This document shows, piece after piece, positions 21,825-31,488 of a stretch of DNA of 64,000 bases. The DNA is from Psychromonas sp. L1A2 (lineage in GTDB: Bacteria > Pseudomonadota > Gammaproteobacteria > Enterobacterales > Psychromonadaceae), in assembly GCF_009828855.1 (NCBI RefSeq), contig NZ_WUAG01000002.1, positions 930,001 to 994,000 on the forward strand, written 5' to 3'. The notes under the pieces are model-generated. The model worked only from the letters and a program-made list of their open reading frames with translations. It searched no databases and was not told the DNA's origin. Each line of letters starts with the position of its first letter. Position 1 is the stretch's first letter. A program made the position numbers and the translations under genes.

Positions 21825-23219
21825 TTACCCTTTTCCTATTTCCACAAGCATGTTTTTATCCAGCGCCAATAACTTATCTTTCAAACTTTCTTTAGCTTGT
21901 TGATCGCCATGTACGATGATTACTTTTTCAGGGCCTTTACGAATTCGTTTAATGAAATTCACTAAGTTAGACTGATCTGCGTGTGCGGAATAACCTGAGA
22001 TTGTATGCACACCTGCTTTCACATCTAACTTTTCACCATCGATAAACACATAACCGCCACTCGGACCATATTGCTGAATCTGACGCCCCAACGTCCCCTG
22101 AGCTTGATAACCCACAAACAGTACATCAGCAGTCGGTTCAGTAATAAATCGCTTTAGATAATTCACTACGCGGCCACCGCTGCACATACCACTCGCAGCA
22201 ATCACTATCGCTGGTTTACTACGATTCGCTAAATACTCAACCACTTGCATGTGTTCTTGGTGCGTATCAACCGTATATAAACTATCGAAATTTAAAGGTT
22301 GCCTCCCTTGTTTTACACGCCTTTTAGCTTCAGCATCCCACAGCGTCTGAAAATGTTGATAATGCTCAGTGAATTTAGCGGCCATCGGAGAATCGACAAT
22401 CACTTCAATATCAGCCAGCTTCTTAAACTTAGCCTTCGCGGTGATCTGCTCTAACTCATAAAGCAACTCTTGTGTGCGACCAATACTAAAAGCAGGAATA
22501 ATCACCACACCATTATCACTAATCGCTTTAATTAATACCTTTTCTAAACTCTTAGCACGGTCACGTCGCCCTTGATGGTTCTTATCACCGTAAGTACTTT
22601 CAATAACTACAATATCTGCTTTATAAGGACTTTTAGGAGAAGCGAGCAAGGGAGAATAAGTTGCGCCAAGATCCCCTGAAAAAACAACCCGCTTAGCAGT
22701 CTGCTCAGAGCCCTTAACATCAGCTTTAACATCAATTTCGATATAAGCAGAACCAAGAATGTGCCCTGCAGGTTGGAACTTAACTTTAGTACGACGAGCC
22801 CCTTTTAACGTCACCTCAAACCATTGTTGATAAGGCACTGCAATCAACTGATCCTTTAAACGAGCCAAGCAGGCTTTAATAATCGATTGATTACGTGTGA
22901 CTCCCACTTTCAGCGCATCTTCAATCACCATAGGCAACAAAGCCGCAGTCGCTTCTGTGGCGATGATCGGCCCATTAAACCCTGCTGCTAATAAATATGG
23001 CAATCGTCCAACATGGTCAATATGACAATGCGTCACCAATAAAGCTTGCACTGTACTAATATCAAACTCGATAGATAATAAATCATCATCACCTCGACCG
23101 GACGTTTCAGCACCTTGAAACAAACCACAATCCACCAGCAAACTATTATTGATGTCAATAATCAATTGATGACAAGAACCTGTCACCCCATTAACCGCAC
23201 CATGATGAAGTATCTGCAT
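21825..23219 (-). CDS. MBL-fold beta-CASP ribonuclease-like hydrolase
   Basis: A 464-residue metallo-beta-lactamase-fold protein of the beta-CASP (mRNA 3'-end processing exonuclease-like) group. The zinc motif is THCHIDHVGR (about 63-72), with SGDLGA and YGD supplying further ligands. The beta-CASP insert has IIPAFSIGRTQELLYEL and VIVDSPMAAKFTEHY. The C-terminal RMMBL part has SGYSAHADQ and VHGDQ. ATG 23219 is chosen, with GGGAGG upstream. Relatives cleave RNA, sometimes with exonuclease activity; the bacterial single-domain members are little studied. It stands alone between a repeat array and the sulfotransferase end of the polysaccharide locus. Confidence 0.87.
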   Translation of the reverse strand: MQILHHGAVNGVTGSCHQLIIDINNSLLVDCGLFQGAETSGRGDDDLLSIEFDISTVQALLVTHCHIDHVGRLPYLLAAGFNGPIIATEATAALLPMVIEDALKVGVTRNQSIIKACLARLKDQLIAVPYQQWFEVTLKGARRTKVKFQPAGHILGSAYIEIDVKADVKGSEQTAKRVVFSGDLGATYSPLLASPKSPYKADIVVIESTYGDKNHQGRRDRAKSLEKVLIKAISDNGVVIIPAFSIGRTQELLYELEQITAKAKFKKLADIEVIVDSPMAAKFTEHYQHFQTLWDAEAKRRVKQGRQPLNFDSLYTVDTHQEHMQVVEYLANRSKPAIVIAASGMCSGGRVVNYLKRFITEPTADVLFVGYQAQGTLGRQIQQYGPSGGYVFIDGEKLDVKAGVHTISGYSAHADQSNLVNFIKRIRKGPEKVIIVHGDQQAKESLKDKLLALDKNMLVEIGKG

Positions 23220-23539
23220 AAACCCTCCCAAAGCATTTTTATTGAGTATGGTTCAACGTAAGAATAATGATAATAAATAGCGAGGTAATATATTAAAAAT
23301 GAGAAGGTAATGGATAATAAGAATTGCACTAATTAACTGTTCTATTTTACTTGTTCAAATAATTTATTGCTTCATTGTAAATTTCATAAAGGCAACAACC
23401 ATTAAAGCATTAACATCTTTTGGTTAATTCCCCATCAGACGATTAACAAAGTTAACTTTCGAAAAACCTCAACTAACGACTTAAACTAAGTCATTTTTTC
23501 TGTGCAAAATGTAGATTACTTATTTAATATAACAAAGAA

Positions 23540-23582
23540 CAAAAAAGAAAATAAAGACAAGGCACTGAGTTATTCCAGTGCC
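23540..23582 (-). terminator. Probable terminator at the end of the polysaccharide locus
   Basis: The minus strand has GGCACTG...CAGTGCC, a 7-bp perfect stem with an 8-base loop (23561-23582), followed by the T-rich TTGTCTTTATTTTCTTTTTTG. It lies about 55 bases after the stop of the last sulfotransferase gene. The remainder of the 418-base gap (23220-23637) is AT-rich with no gene that I recognise. Confidence 0.62.
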
Positions 23583-23637
23583 TATTATAAGATGTTTAAA
23601 TAACACACTAACTAAAGTCGTTAAATAATGTAAATCA

Positions 23638-24738
23638 TTACTTCTTAACAACTAAAGGTTTATAAGTCAGTTGCTGACCGGTTTCCTTAGCAAACACTTC
23701 TAACTTATCGCCTTTCTTAGTTAGTTTAGTCAGTGGTATATGAACCCCAATATAACGCTCTCGAGGGAAGTTAACCTTAGCAAAACCATCATAAAACCCT
23801 TGTGCAGTAAAAGAGTCAAGTAGCTCACCATTACGAAAAACATCAAACTCTACAGGTTTAGCAGAATGACTATAATAAGCACAACCTACTAACACATTAT
23901 GTGGATTAATCGAGAAATGACTATAAACCCATTCTTTATTTTCTTTAACCAAAGCAACACGTTGACGATGTAAAAAACGCGCCTGTTCTACACATTCAAT
24001 ATCTTGTTTATTCTGCTGACTGACCTGCTTTTTTAGCTCTTCTGAAACAGTTTCTTTTTCAATGGTTTTCTTTTTATTCACATTAGTATTCTTAGCATCG
24101 AGATCGAGTCCGTAATAACCATTAATCAAGCTAATACTTTCATCATAACAATCAGTCAAACCAATATAACCGATCAAGCCCAGTGGTAAGGTATTCAAAA
24201 TCTTTTTTTGAAAGTTGGAGGAATGAGGCTGTTTTAAAAAGCTCGACAAATCTCCTTTAAAACCTTGGTAACTAACACTGTGATTATAATGAGAAATAAC
24301 TCTTTCTACCGGGTCTCGTAAAAAAGTAACAATATGACGAGCAGACACCATATTAGAATACTTCTTCAAAGGCACATGACCAGTCAACCAAGTATCTTGC
24401 AAGGTTTTACATTTACCTTTCAACAATAAAGGAGCGTTATTGGTATAAATACACTCTTTCAAAAAAGCATGCGTCTCCGCAGATTGAGCGCCATAATCCG
24501 CCATCACAGAATATTTATCTTCCAACGATTTTCTAAAGCTAGTACCGGCCGTTTTAGGAATATGAATAAAGAAAAAATTATTATTTAACTCAATATCATC
24601 AACGCCTTTCGTTTTACCGATCAAAGTTAATGGAATAATTTCCTTTCCAAGCACCTTTTTTCCACTAAGCTCAAACACCCCGGTGACACGACGAAGCCTA
24701 CTAATAACACTTGTTTTATTAATCAATTTTTTAAACAT
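23638..24738 (-). CDS. Sulfotransferase family protein (1)
   Basis: A putative PAPS-dependent carbohydrate sulfotransferase, 366 residues. The 5'-phosphosulfate loop is FIHIPKTAGTSFR (57-69) and the 3'-phosphate motif is TFLRDPVERVISHYNH (138-153), the two hallmark sites of the Sulfotransfer_2-type fold. The C-terminal part, after about 275, is beta-rich and not recognised; it may be an added domain. It is the last gene of the minus-strand run, 46 bases after the double GT2 gene, and a hairpin with a T-run follows. The acceptor sugar is unknown. It supports sulfation of the exported polymer together with three other P-loop sulfotransferase-like genes in the locus. Confidence 0.82.
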   Translation of the reverse strand: MFKKLINKTSVISRLRRVTGVFELSGKKVLGKEIIPLTLIGKTKGVDDIELNNNFFFIHIPKTAGTSFRKSLEDKYSVMADYGAQSAETHAFLKECIYTNNAPLLLKGKCKTLQDTWLTGHVPLKKYSNMVSARHIVTFLRDPVERVISHYNHSVSYQGFKGDLSSFLKQPHSSNFQKKILNTLPLGLIGYIGLTDCYDESISLINGYYGLDLDAKNTNVNKKKTIEKETVSEELKKQVSQQNKQDIECVEQARFLHRQRVALVKENKEWVYSHFSINPHNVLVGCAYYSHSAKPVEFDVFRNGELLDSFTAQGFYDGFAKVNFPRERYIGVHIPLTKLTKKGDKLEVFAKETGQQLTYKPLVVKK

Positions 24739-24784
24739 TAAATTTATTTACCATAATATTAATTCATGCGAGGTAATTACTCAT

Positions 24785-26539
24785 TTATCGCAAACTGAAA
24801 TCTTCTCTATCTAAAGTAAGCCATTGGCTATAACAAGGGTCATTCAATAACTGCTCGCCCCATGTTTTTTTCATATAATTAACTTCACTAGCGAAGCGAG
24901 CTTGTTTTTCAGGCGTATCTTCAGCACCGCGGCTAATCGACTCATGATGTATCATTTCAATATAAGGAGACCATAAATTACGATACCCTGCAGCTTGTAC
25001 TTTTAAACAAAAATCAACATCGTTAAAAGCAATTGAAAGGTTTTGTTCATTCAACCCTCCCACTTCCTCAAATACCGATTTACGTACGGCAAGACAAGCT
25101 GCCGTCACAGCAGATAAATTCTGCACAACTTGTAATCGTTTAAAATATCCTAAATGATTTTTAGGGAAATACTTATGAGAATGTCCAGCAACACCGCCTA
25201 ACCCAGTAATAACGCCAGCATGCTGAAGTTTACCATCAGGGTAATAAAGCTTTGCACCAACACAACCAATATCAGTTCGACTAATATTAGAGACCATTTC
25301 GACTAACCAACCGTCAGATAGTATTTCAATATCATTATTCATTAACACAATTAATGAACCTTTGGCTTGGCTGACCCCATAGTTATTAATAGCAGAATAA
25401 TTAAAAGGCTTATTGTAATGAAGTAGCCTAATTTTTCCTTCCATTTCCAATGCTTTAAAATAATTAATTGATTCAACCTCATCAGATTGATTATCAACTA
25501 ATAGAACCTCAAAACTTGGATACAAAACATTTTTATAAATTGAATCAATACACTGGTTAACCAATGCTTTAGCATTTTTAGTCGGAATAATAATAGACAC
25601 AAAAGGCGCAGGCTCAGGAAGAGGCCAATTAACTTTATAAGTATTGGCTAGTTTACCCATTTCAACAGAGTCAAAACCCACATGTGCTTTAAGTGCATCT
25701 AAACCGGCAACAGAAGAATACTCTTTTTCAGACTCAGCAAGCGCAGTAGAACCACGTATCGCACGCCAATGGTAAAGCACATAAGGAATATGAATAATTT
25801 GCGAATCATCACAGTGTTCAATGCAACGTAACAACAAATCATAATCTTGGCTTCCTTCAACACCCACTTTAAAACCACCAATAGCATCTACAAGTGATTT
25901 TTTATAAACCCCTAAATGAGAGATATAATTCATCGAGTAGAGCAAATCTCGATTCCATTGCGGTTTAAAATGTGGAGAAGCTCGTTCACCCTTGGATGTT
26001 AACTTATCTTCATCACTATAGAGGATCCTTGCGTTAGGATTTTTATCGATGTAATAAGCAACTGTTTTTAGCGCTTCTTTATGCAATAGATCATCATGAT
26101 CCAATAAAACTAAGTATTCACCATCAGCAATAGCCAAACCATGATTAGACGCTGAAGAAATATGAGTATTTTCAGTACATTTAACAACTTTAATTTGCTG
26201 ATATGCGTTTTCTAATGTGAGTAAATAATCTGTTAACTGATCATCTTCAGAAGCATCATCTACAAGAATTAATTGCCAATGTGAATAATGTTGTGCTAAG
26301 ACCGATGACACCATCTCTTTAAATAAAGCTAAGTCAGGTTTATAGATAGGGACAAGTATTGAAAAGGTGATGATATTTGAGCGAACCTTAAGCTTAGAAA
26401 GCAGCTTACTTTGCACTTGGGTTATTTCAGTATAATCAGCATCAATAGGTAACGTCATAAAATAACGACGATACACTTTAGTCAGTAATTTACTTTTTTT
26501 AGCTTGATTACGGAGTTTTGTAAAGCACAGTTTAAACAT
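24785..26539 (-). CDS. Two-domain family 2 glycosyltransferase
   Basis: A cytoplasmic glycosyltransferase with two GT-A (GT2) domains, 584 residues. Domain 1 (about 57-290) has FSILVPIYKP, VDDASEDD (93-100) and the metal-binding DHDD (147-150). Domain 2 (about 312-545) has VSIIIPTKN, LLVDNQSD (346-353) and LMNNDIEIL (399-407). Tandem GT2 proteins of this type are common in O-antigen and capsule loci and often add rhamnose. An ED near the C-terminal end of each domain is consistent with inverting enzymes. Donor and linkage cannot be read from sequence. Confidence 0.88.
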   Translation of the reverse strand: MFKLCFTKLRNQAKKSKLLTKVYRRYFMTLPIDADYTEITQVQSKLLSKLKVRSNIITFSILVPIYKPDLALFKEMVSSVLAQHYSHWQLILVDDASEDDQLTDYLLTLENAYQQIKVVKCTENTHISSASNHGLAIADGEYLVLLDHDDLLHKEALKTVAYYIDKNPNARILYSDEDKLTSKGERASPHFKPQWNRDLLYSMNYISHLGVYKKSLVDAIGGFKVGVEGSQDYDLLLRCIEHCDDSQIIHIPYVLYHWRAIRGSTALAESEKEYSSVAGLDALKAHVGFDSVEMGKLANTYKVNWPLPEPAPFVSIIIPTKNAKALVNQCIDSIYKNVLYPSFEVLLVDNQSDEVESINYFKALEMEGKIRLLHYNKPFNYSAINNYGVSQAKGSLIVLMNNDIEILSDGWLVEMVSNISRTDIGCVGAKLYYPDGKLQHAGVITGLGGVAGHSHKYFPKNHLGYFKRLQVVQNLSAVTAACLAVRKSVFEEVGGLNEQNLSIAFNDVDFCLKVQAAGYRNLWSPYIEMIHHESISRGAEDTPEKQARFASEVNYMKKTWGEQLLNDPCYSQWLTLDREDFSLR

Positions 26540-26670
26540 CAGAATCCTATGAAGGGCTAGTAAATAGCATTAACCAAATATCATATATCTTAAATTTACA
26601 TAGACACCAATAATATTAAGTAAACAATACACAATAAAGACTAAATAAGTGTGTAACATCTAGTAAATTA

Positions 26671-26698
26671 GCTTTTAGCTTTTAGCTTTTAGCTTTTT
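26671..26698. repeat. Heptanucleotide tandem repeat across a stop codon
   Basis: Nearly four copies of GCTTTTA (plus strand) cover the last codons and the TAA stop of the gene at 26675. Seven is not a multiple of three, so slippage would change the final residues. However, each unit carries a TAA, so a stop is always met within 21 bases. Confidence 0.8.
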
Positions 26699-27700
26699 CT
26701 GATATTCAGCTATTTTTCTTTTAATAAGTGGGCCGGTAGGTCTTATCCTAAAAGCTATTTTCATTAAATTCATAGCTTTTTGTATATCAACTTCCTCTAG
26801 CGCTATTGCAGCATCTCTAATTCCATCAACCTCCTCTGTATTAATAGTGTTAGAAGATTTAACCATTGGAGAATTTAAAAAAACTTTTAATTTTTTTTGA
26901 TTTTTAATGAGTATCGAATTATTTGGCTTTTTACTTAAAAGCACATCGTAGTAGTTTGATGTAAACCTTAAAAGTTTAGTTTTATTCCTAACATTAAACA
27001 TATTTATTTCTTGCGTATATAAGAACTCTTTTATCATATCTTTAATAACATCAGAGTTTCTAGCTAAGAAATAATACCCCGATCCATGCCCAAAGCCATT
27101 TATTTTTATATGCTTCAGGCCATCAAAACGCACAGCATGTTTAACATCAATTTCATTATCAGGATCGTATATTATATAACCTTTACAATTTCCCATATTT
27201 ACATCATTGTACTTTCCAGACCAATCAATATGAGCTGCAGCTTTAGTCGTAGGTCGAGTATCCCATGGTACTAGACTTGATTTTTTAGTACTTACTGGAT
27301 GAAATAATATTGCATGATCTAAGTTCAAAGCTTCGGCATAAGCTCCAATACCAAAACCACCTTTACTATTAGCGTAACCTAAACGTATTTTAAAAGGTTT
27401 TAAAGCAACACCTAATTTTTCAATAAATGAAGAGAAATCAGGATGCATAAAATAATTATCAGCATGATGTCCTAACACTCCAAAACATAGAATATTCACA
27501 TCATACCGACATAAAAAATCGAAATTAAAAGGTGATACTTTAGGATCATTATTAATATTATTTCTATTAGGAGGAAATGTAATAACGATAGGTTTATCTA
27601 AACTGACAATTCGATACTTGTAATACATATCAGCGACAACATCTTCCCCAACATATTCGCTATCTAAGTTTAAGGTTTTTAATAACTCTAATATTTTCAT
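26675..27700 (-). CDS. Alpha/beta-hydrolase-like protein with shared C-terminal module
   Basis: Not a named family to me; 341 residues, no signal peptide. A nucleophile-elbow-like segment GYANSKGGFG (Ser112) is followed at fitting distances by YDPDNEID (acid near Asp179) and GFGHGSG (His205), which suggests an alpha/beta-hydrolase-type triad; this is inference from spacing. The last 50 residues (about 292-341) hold a helical module, RDAAIALEEVD then LMKIAFRIRPTGPL then KIAEYQKKL, that also ends the next two upstream proteins (27783 and 29155). AGGTGAG lies before the ATG. It may attach to or remove acyl groups from the polysaccharide. The stop codon lies inside a 7-base tandem repeat. Confidence 0.6.
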   Translation of the reverse strand: MKILELLKTLNLDSEYVGEDVVADMYYKYRIVSLDKPIVITFPPNRNNINNDPKVSPFNFDFLCRYDVNILCFGVLGHHADNYFMHPDFSSFIEKLGVALKPFKIRLGYANSKGGFGIGAYAEALNLDHAILFHPVSTKKSSLVPWDTRPTTKAAAHIDWSGKYNDVNMGNCKGYIIYDPDNEIDVKHAVRFDGLKHIKINGFGHGSGYYFLARNSDVIKDMIKEFLYTQEINMFNVRNKTKLLRFTSNYYDVLLSKKPNNSILIKNQKKLKVFLNSPMVKSSNTINTEEVDGIRDAAIALEEVDIQKAMNLMKIAFRIRPTGPLIKRKIAEYQKKLKAKS

Positions 27701-27782
27701 TTCTCACCTGAGGTTATATAAACTAATTAAAATAACGAACTATACTAATGTAGAAAAAATACAAAAATTAAATTAGCTTACT

Positions 27783-29009
27783 TTAATTATTTTTTTCTTT
27801 ATTGCTTTCATCGAGTTTATTTTGATATTGAATTAATTTCGCTTTAATAACAGATCCCGTAGGTCTTGCTAAATTAGCGAGAGTCATCAAATCAAATGCA
27901 ACTTCAATATTTTCACTTTCCTGGCTAATCGCAAGTTGACGTAAAATATTAATTGTTTTATTTTGTAATTTAGGCAGTTTGAATAAATCATTTTTGACGC
28001 TCATTCTATCAACGACATCAAGTAGCTTAGGTAAATTAATAGTAAATAAAGATCTGTCTGCACTTCTTATTTGAAAAGGTGAGTTTTTGTCGTAAAAAAA
28101 GAATTCTGTAAGATAACAATATGAAAAATCACCTTCCGTTATGCCTCTTTCCATTAGGTTATTTAAAGTTAACTTTTCACCAAAAACAGGACTTATTTCA
28201 AGCGAGCCAAATACATTAAAATCGATAGATTCATGAAAATAACCAATTCCTCTCAAACCAAGTTTATGATCATTAATCATAACACCTGAGTTACCTTCGT
28301 TATTTTTAATCCGGAGGTAGCCGAACGACAAAAGTTTCGCACTATTTGAGACGTTAACGATAAATTTATTTTTAACATCTAAATATTTAATCGACATTAG
28401 ACTATTGCTAAACACTTTCACTTGGTTATCGTTTTTTATTGATTCAATATTGACGATTTTAAATGGCATACTTTCACAGTCCCCTCCTTTAGGCTTTTCA
28501 CCTATAGAAGAAAGAAGTAACTCTTTACCCAGAACAATGCCGAAGGCATAAGATGCATCATGAGTTAGATGAATATTGTCTTTAAAATGATGTTCAGAAA
28601 AGGGAGTTTCATTAAGATCTAATATACTTAGAGAATGTAGATTAGAAAGATTTTTTACACGCTCATAATAATCAAAAGTACTTCTTTTCTTTAAATCAAA
28701 AACAGGAAAAAATACATTTAATATTCTGGTGTTAATAGAGCTTAATAATGTATAAAAATCTTCACAGAATTGATTATATGATTGACCTAATGCATCCAAA
28801 TAAAAATTTAAATCATTAATATAATGATCGATTAAAAGTAAATCTGAAGACTCAATCAATTCCTTATTATTATCAAGCATTTTAATATGGTAGAAAAAAG
28901 GTACTCTACCTGAAGATAACTGTATAACTTCATGATCTAATTTTAATGCTTTAACAAAACCATTTCCTCCCATCACTGAATTGGAAGTTCCGATAACTAC
29001 AATTTTCAT
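27783..29009 (-). CDS. SGNH-hydrolase-like protein with shared C-terminal module
   Basis: 408 residues, cytoplasmic by appearance. The N-terminal part looks like an SGNH/GDSL fold: VIGTSNS (possible Ser9), HYINDLN (possible block-III Asn65) and KDNIHLTHDAS (Asp144 and His147 in the D-x-x-H pattern). Residues about 180-330 are beta-rich and unrecognised. The C-terminus (about 355-402) carries the helical module of its neighbours: LMTLANLARPTGSV then AKLIQYQNKL. In polysaccharide loci such proteins may be O-acetyl esterases or transferases; the catalytic assignment is inference. It is flanked by gaps of about 80 and 145 bases in the same direction. Confidence 0.58.
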   Translation of the reverse strand: MKIVVIGTSNSVMGGNGFVKALKLDHEVIQLSSGRVPFFYHIKMLDNNKELIESSDLLLIDHYINDLNFYLDALGQSYNQFCEDFYTLLSSINTRILNVFFPVFDLKKRSTFDYYERVKNLSNLHSLSILDLNETPFSEHHFKDNIHLTHDASYAFGIVLGKELLLSSIGEKPKGGDCESMPFKIVNIESIKNDNQVKVFSNSLMSIKYLDVKNKFIVNVSNSAKLLSFGYLRIKNNEGNSGVMINDHKLGLRGIGYFHESIDFNVFGSLEISPVFGEKLTLNNLMERGITEGDFSYCYLTEFFFYDKNSPFQIRSADRSLFTINLPKLLDVVDRMSVKNDLFKLPKLQNKTINILRQLAISQESENIEVAFDLMTLANLARPTGSVIKAKLIQYQNKLDESNKEKNN

Positions 29010-29154
29010 ATAATAATAAGGTCTCTCATTTTTGAAAAAAGAAGAAAAATTTTAAAGATATTTACAATCAATCCATTACAAGATGGATAACTTTTTAATA
29101 AGTTTAAAAGTCACCATGACTAAGGAATACTAATGTATTAAAACAAATATATTA

Positions 29155-30318
29155 CTAACGTTTTTCTTGGATAAGTTTATTTTTATACTCTTCGATTTTA
29201 TTGATTATTAACTGACCTTTAGGTCTAAAAACAGAAGCTAATTGCATCAGTTTTAATGACTTATTTAGATTTCGTTTTTCTAGTAAAATAGCCGCATCTC
29301 TTAAGTTATCTGTAACATCTTTTGCAACAAAATCGAAAATATTTTGTAAGTAGAATGCATATGCAGCGTTAACATCTGCTAGCTCAAGATTCCTTAATAT
29401 CTTTCTTAAAACAACTAAATCATTAACAGAAGCGTTTTTGATTAACTCAAGTACTCCATTATAACGTTCGTCGATAAAGCAGTATGCTTTATGCATATAA
29501 TCAAAAGGGATATGCATTTCTAGGAAATTTTCTCTACTTTGGTGATAACTCAGAGTATTAACTTCATTCAATGTAATCGTTTTTAGTTTATATTCTAATT
29601 GACAAAACCCATTTCGATTATCTTTGAATACACTACCACCTTTAGGGCGACCTCTGCCTAATAATGAAACGTATTCCTCACTACTACGATACATTCTATG
29701 AATGATGAAATATGGTTTGACCTCATCAATAGAAACCAACTTCTGATTTGTATTTGTAAATATTGGTGTGGAACCATCAGATAAAGCATACTTAGCATTT
29801 TTTGCAGTAACATTGTGAATATCAAGCTTTTCAATATTTATATTCACACTCATGATTGTCTTAACTAGAGGATGATGCTCTCCAGTAATTTTAGCCTCAA
29901 TCACAGGAGCAAATTTCTTATTCTCAAACTTATTCAGCCACCCAAAAGAAACAACATCAGCATCTAAAGATGATAAACAGTTTTTTATAGTAGACTTCAT
30001 ATCTACCGGAGTCCAAAATTCATCGATGTCTAAAAACATGACATGGCTAAATCCTGCATTTTTAGCATTTAAAAATGCTTCATTATATACAGTTAATTGC
30101 GGGGATTTAGCTTCATTATTAAAAAAAACATCTCCATTTAATAGCTTAACTGAACTAAAACCTTTCAGTATATTGCTTAATTCAAATGTATTGTCAGTCG
30201 TATTATTGACATAAATATCAATTGCATCAAAACCAAAATGTAAATGATGAAAAATCCACTCAGGTAAATAAGCAGCTTCGTCTTTTGCAATAGCAATAAG
30301 CTTTATTTTACTTTCCAT
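29155..30318 (-). CDS. Glycosyltransferase (Glyco_tranf_2_4 type) with shared C-terminal module
   Basis: A 387-residue GT-A glycosyltransferase. It begins KLIAIAKDEAAYLPEWIFHH, the characteristic opening of the GT2_4/GT92-like group, followed by NNTTDNT (38-44) and the metal-binding FLDIDEFW (95-102). The last 55 residues (about 330-384) carry the module RDAAILLEKRN, LMQLASVFRPKGQL and KIEEYKNKL, shared with the two proteins that follow downstream. Its start overlaps the end of the sulfotransferase-like gene upstream by 11 bases, so translation is likely coupled. Confidence 0.78.
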   Translation of the reverse strand: MESKIKLIAIAKDEAAYLPEWIFHHLHFGFDAIDIYVNNTTDNTFELSNILKGFSSVKLLNGDVFFNNEAKSPQLTVYNEAFLNAKNAGFSHVMFLDIDEFWTPVDMKSTIKNCLSSLDADVVSFGWLNKFENKKFAPVIEAKITGEHHPLVKTIMSVNINIEKLDIHNVTAKNAKYALSDGSTPIFTNTNQKLVSIDEVKPYFIIHRMYRSSEEYVSLLGRGRPKGGSVFKDNRNGFCQLEYKLKTITLNEVNTLSYHQSRENFLEMHIPFDYMHKAYCFIDERYNGVLELIKNASVNDLVVLRKILRNLELADVNAAYAFYLQNIFDFVAKDVTDNLRDAAILLEKRNLNKSLKLMQLASVFRPKGQLIINKIEEYKNKLIQEKR

Positions 30319-31351
30319 TTTCTAACCTATTATGTAATTGTAAAATCATATCCATTTGGATAGTCACTAAATCCTCTAACCTTTCTATTTTATCTGCAAG
30401 TTCTTCTTCACGGGTGACAAGGTTCTTTGAGGTGTTACTTAAAGACATCGCATCAACAAATGAAACATCAGGGAAATACTTTTCACTTAATTCTTTATTA
30501 CTTTTTTCAAATTTTTCAAATAAGCTCTTCATTAAAGTTTTAGAGATATCATTTCCATATTTTTTCTCTCTAATTTTACTCGAATGAGGAGTTAGGCTCG
30601 TAATCGCATGTTTAATATCTTGATCATGAACATCTTTATATACATCGCTTATAGAAGACATAGTGTGACAAAGAGCATTACTTAGACCAGAATTGCTAGA
30701 AGCAATTTTCAACTTTAAACCTTTATTATTCAGTTTTCCTCTAAAGCAAAAATCTTCAATCAAATCATTATTTGTTAATGATTTTTTATGTAAAGGGAAA
30801 ACATTAAAGTTTTTATTTGGATAATATTTATGTAGCTTATTTACTATAAAAAGAAAATCACCAAAACTAGTAGTCATCATTCTTTCAATATATTCATCTA
30901 AAGACTCACCTTTTTTATGAGCCCACTGTTGCCAAGCAGAAACAAATAGATCACTTTGTTTTCTAATGTAATAAACCACATTTACACTGCTAAATTTTTT
31001 ATTAAGTAATTTATGTATTCCAGCAGTCGAAGGTAAACCAATACCATTGATTAAATTCTCTGCCGATAAAATAACTCTTCTACAGCCTAGTTTCTCAGCA
31101 TTTCCTACTAATTTATCTAATTTATTTTCTAAGTCTGATAAAGGTATGTCTCCATTTTGAACCTTCGCAAAATAAGCTCTAGGAGTTTGAGTTAAATTAA
31201 ATTTATACTCAGAATCCCCCCAAAAATTAAAGTTCACGTCAGGAATAAAAATGCCTCGTTTTAAAAGTATTTCTCTATTTTCATAAATAAAGTCTTGAAT
31301 GGTTGTAGAGCCACACTTAGAGTGACCTGGATGTAAAACTAGGTTGATCAT
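30308..31351 (-). CDS. Sulfotransferase-like P-loop protein (2)
   Basis: 347 residues. A PAPS-loop-like sequence LHPGHSKCGSTTIQ lies at the extreme N-terminus (6-19), and VVYYIRKQSDLFVSAWQQW (about 125-143) resembles the 3'-phosphate motif (R...S). The C-terminal 40 residues are a predicted coiled coil (EELADKIERLEDLVTIQMD). ATG 31351 is used, with GTGAG upstream; the frame also allows a TTG one codon earlier. The family is more distant from classical sulfotransferases than the genes at 23638 and 42251, so function is less certain. It overlaps the following GT gene by 11 bases. Confidence 0.65.
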   Translation of the reverse strand: MINLVLHPGHSKCGSTTIQDFIYENREILLKRGIFIPDVNFNFWGDSEYKFNLTQTPRAYFAKVQNGDIPLSDLENKLDKLVGNAEKLGCRRVILSAENLINGIGLPSTAGIHKLLNKKFSSVNVVYYIRKQSDLFVSAWQQWAHKKGESLDEYIERMMTTSFGDFLFIVNKLHKYYPNKNFNVFPLHKKSLTNNDLIEDFCFRGKLNNKGLKLKIASSNSGLSNALCHTMSSISDVYKDVHDQDIKHAITSLTPHSSKIREKKYGNDISKTLMKSLFEKFEKSNKELSEKYFPDVSFVDAMSLSNTSKNLVTREEELADKIERLEDLVTIQMDMILQLHNRLENGK

Positions 31352-31488
31352 CAATTACTCACTTGATAATAAAAAATGACTAAGAATTAGCCCTTAATAC
31401 TATTTTAATTTAAATATCTTATTAACGATTAAAGAGTTATATCGCTTTCTATTTAATTAATAAAAACATGTAAAATATTATAAAAATC

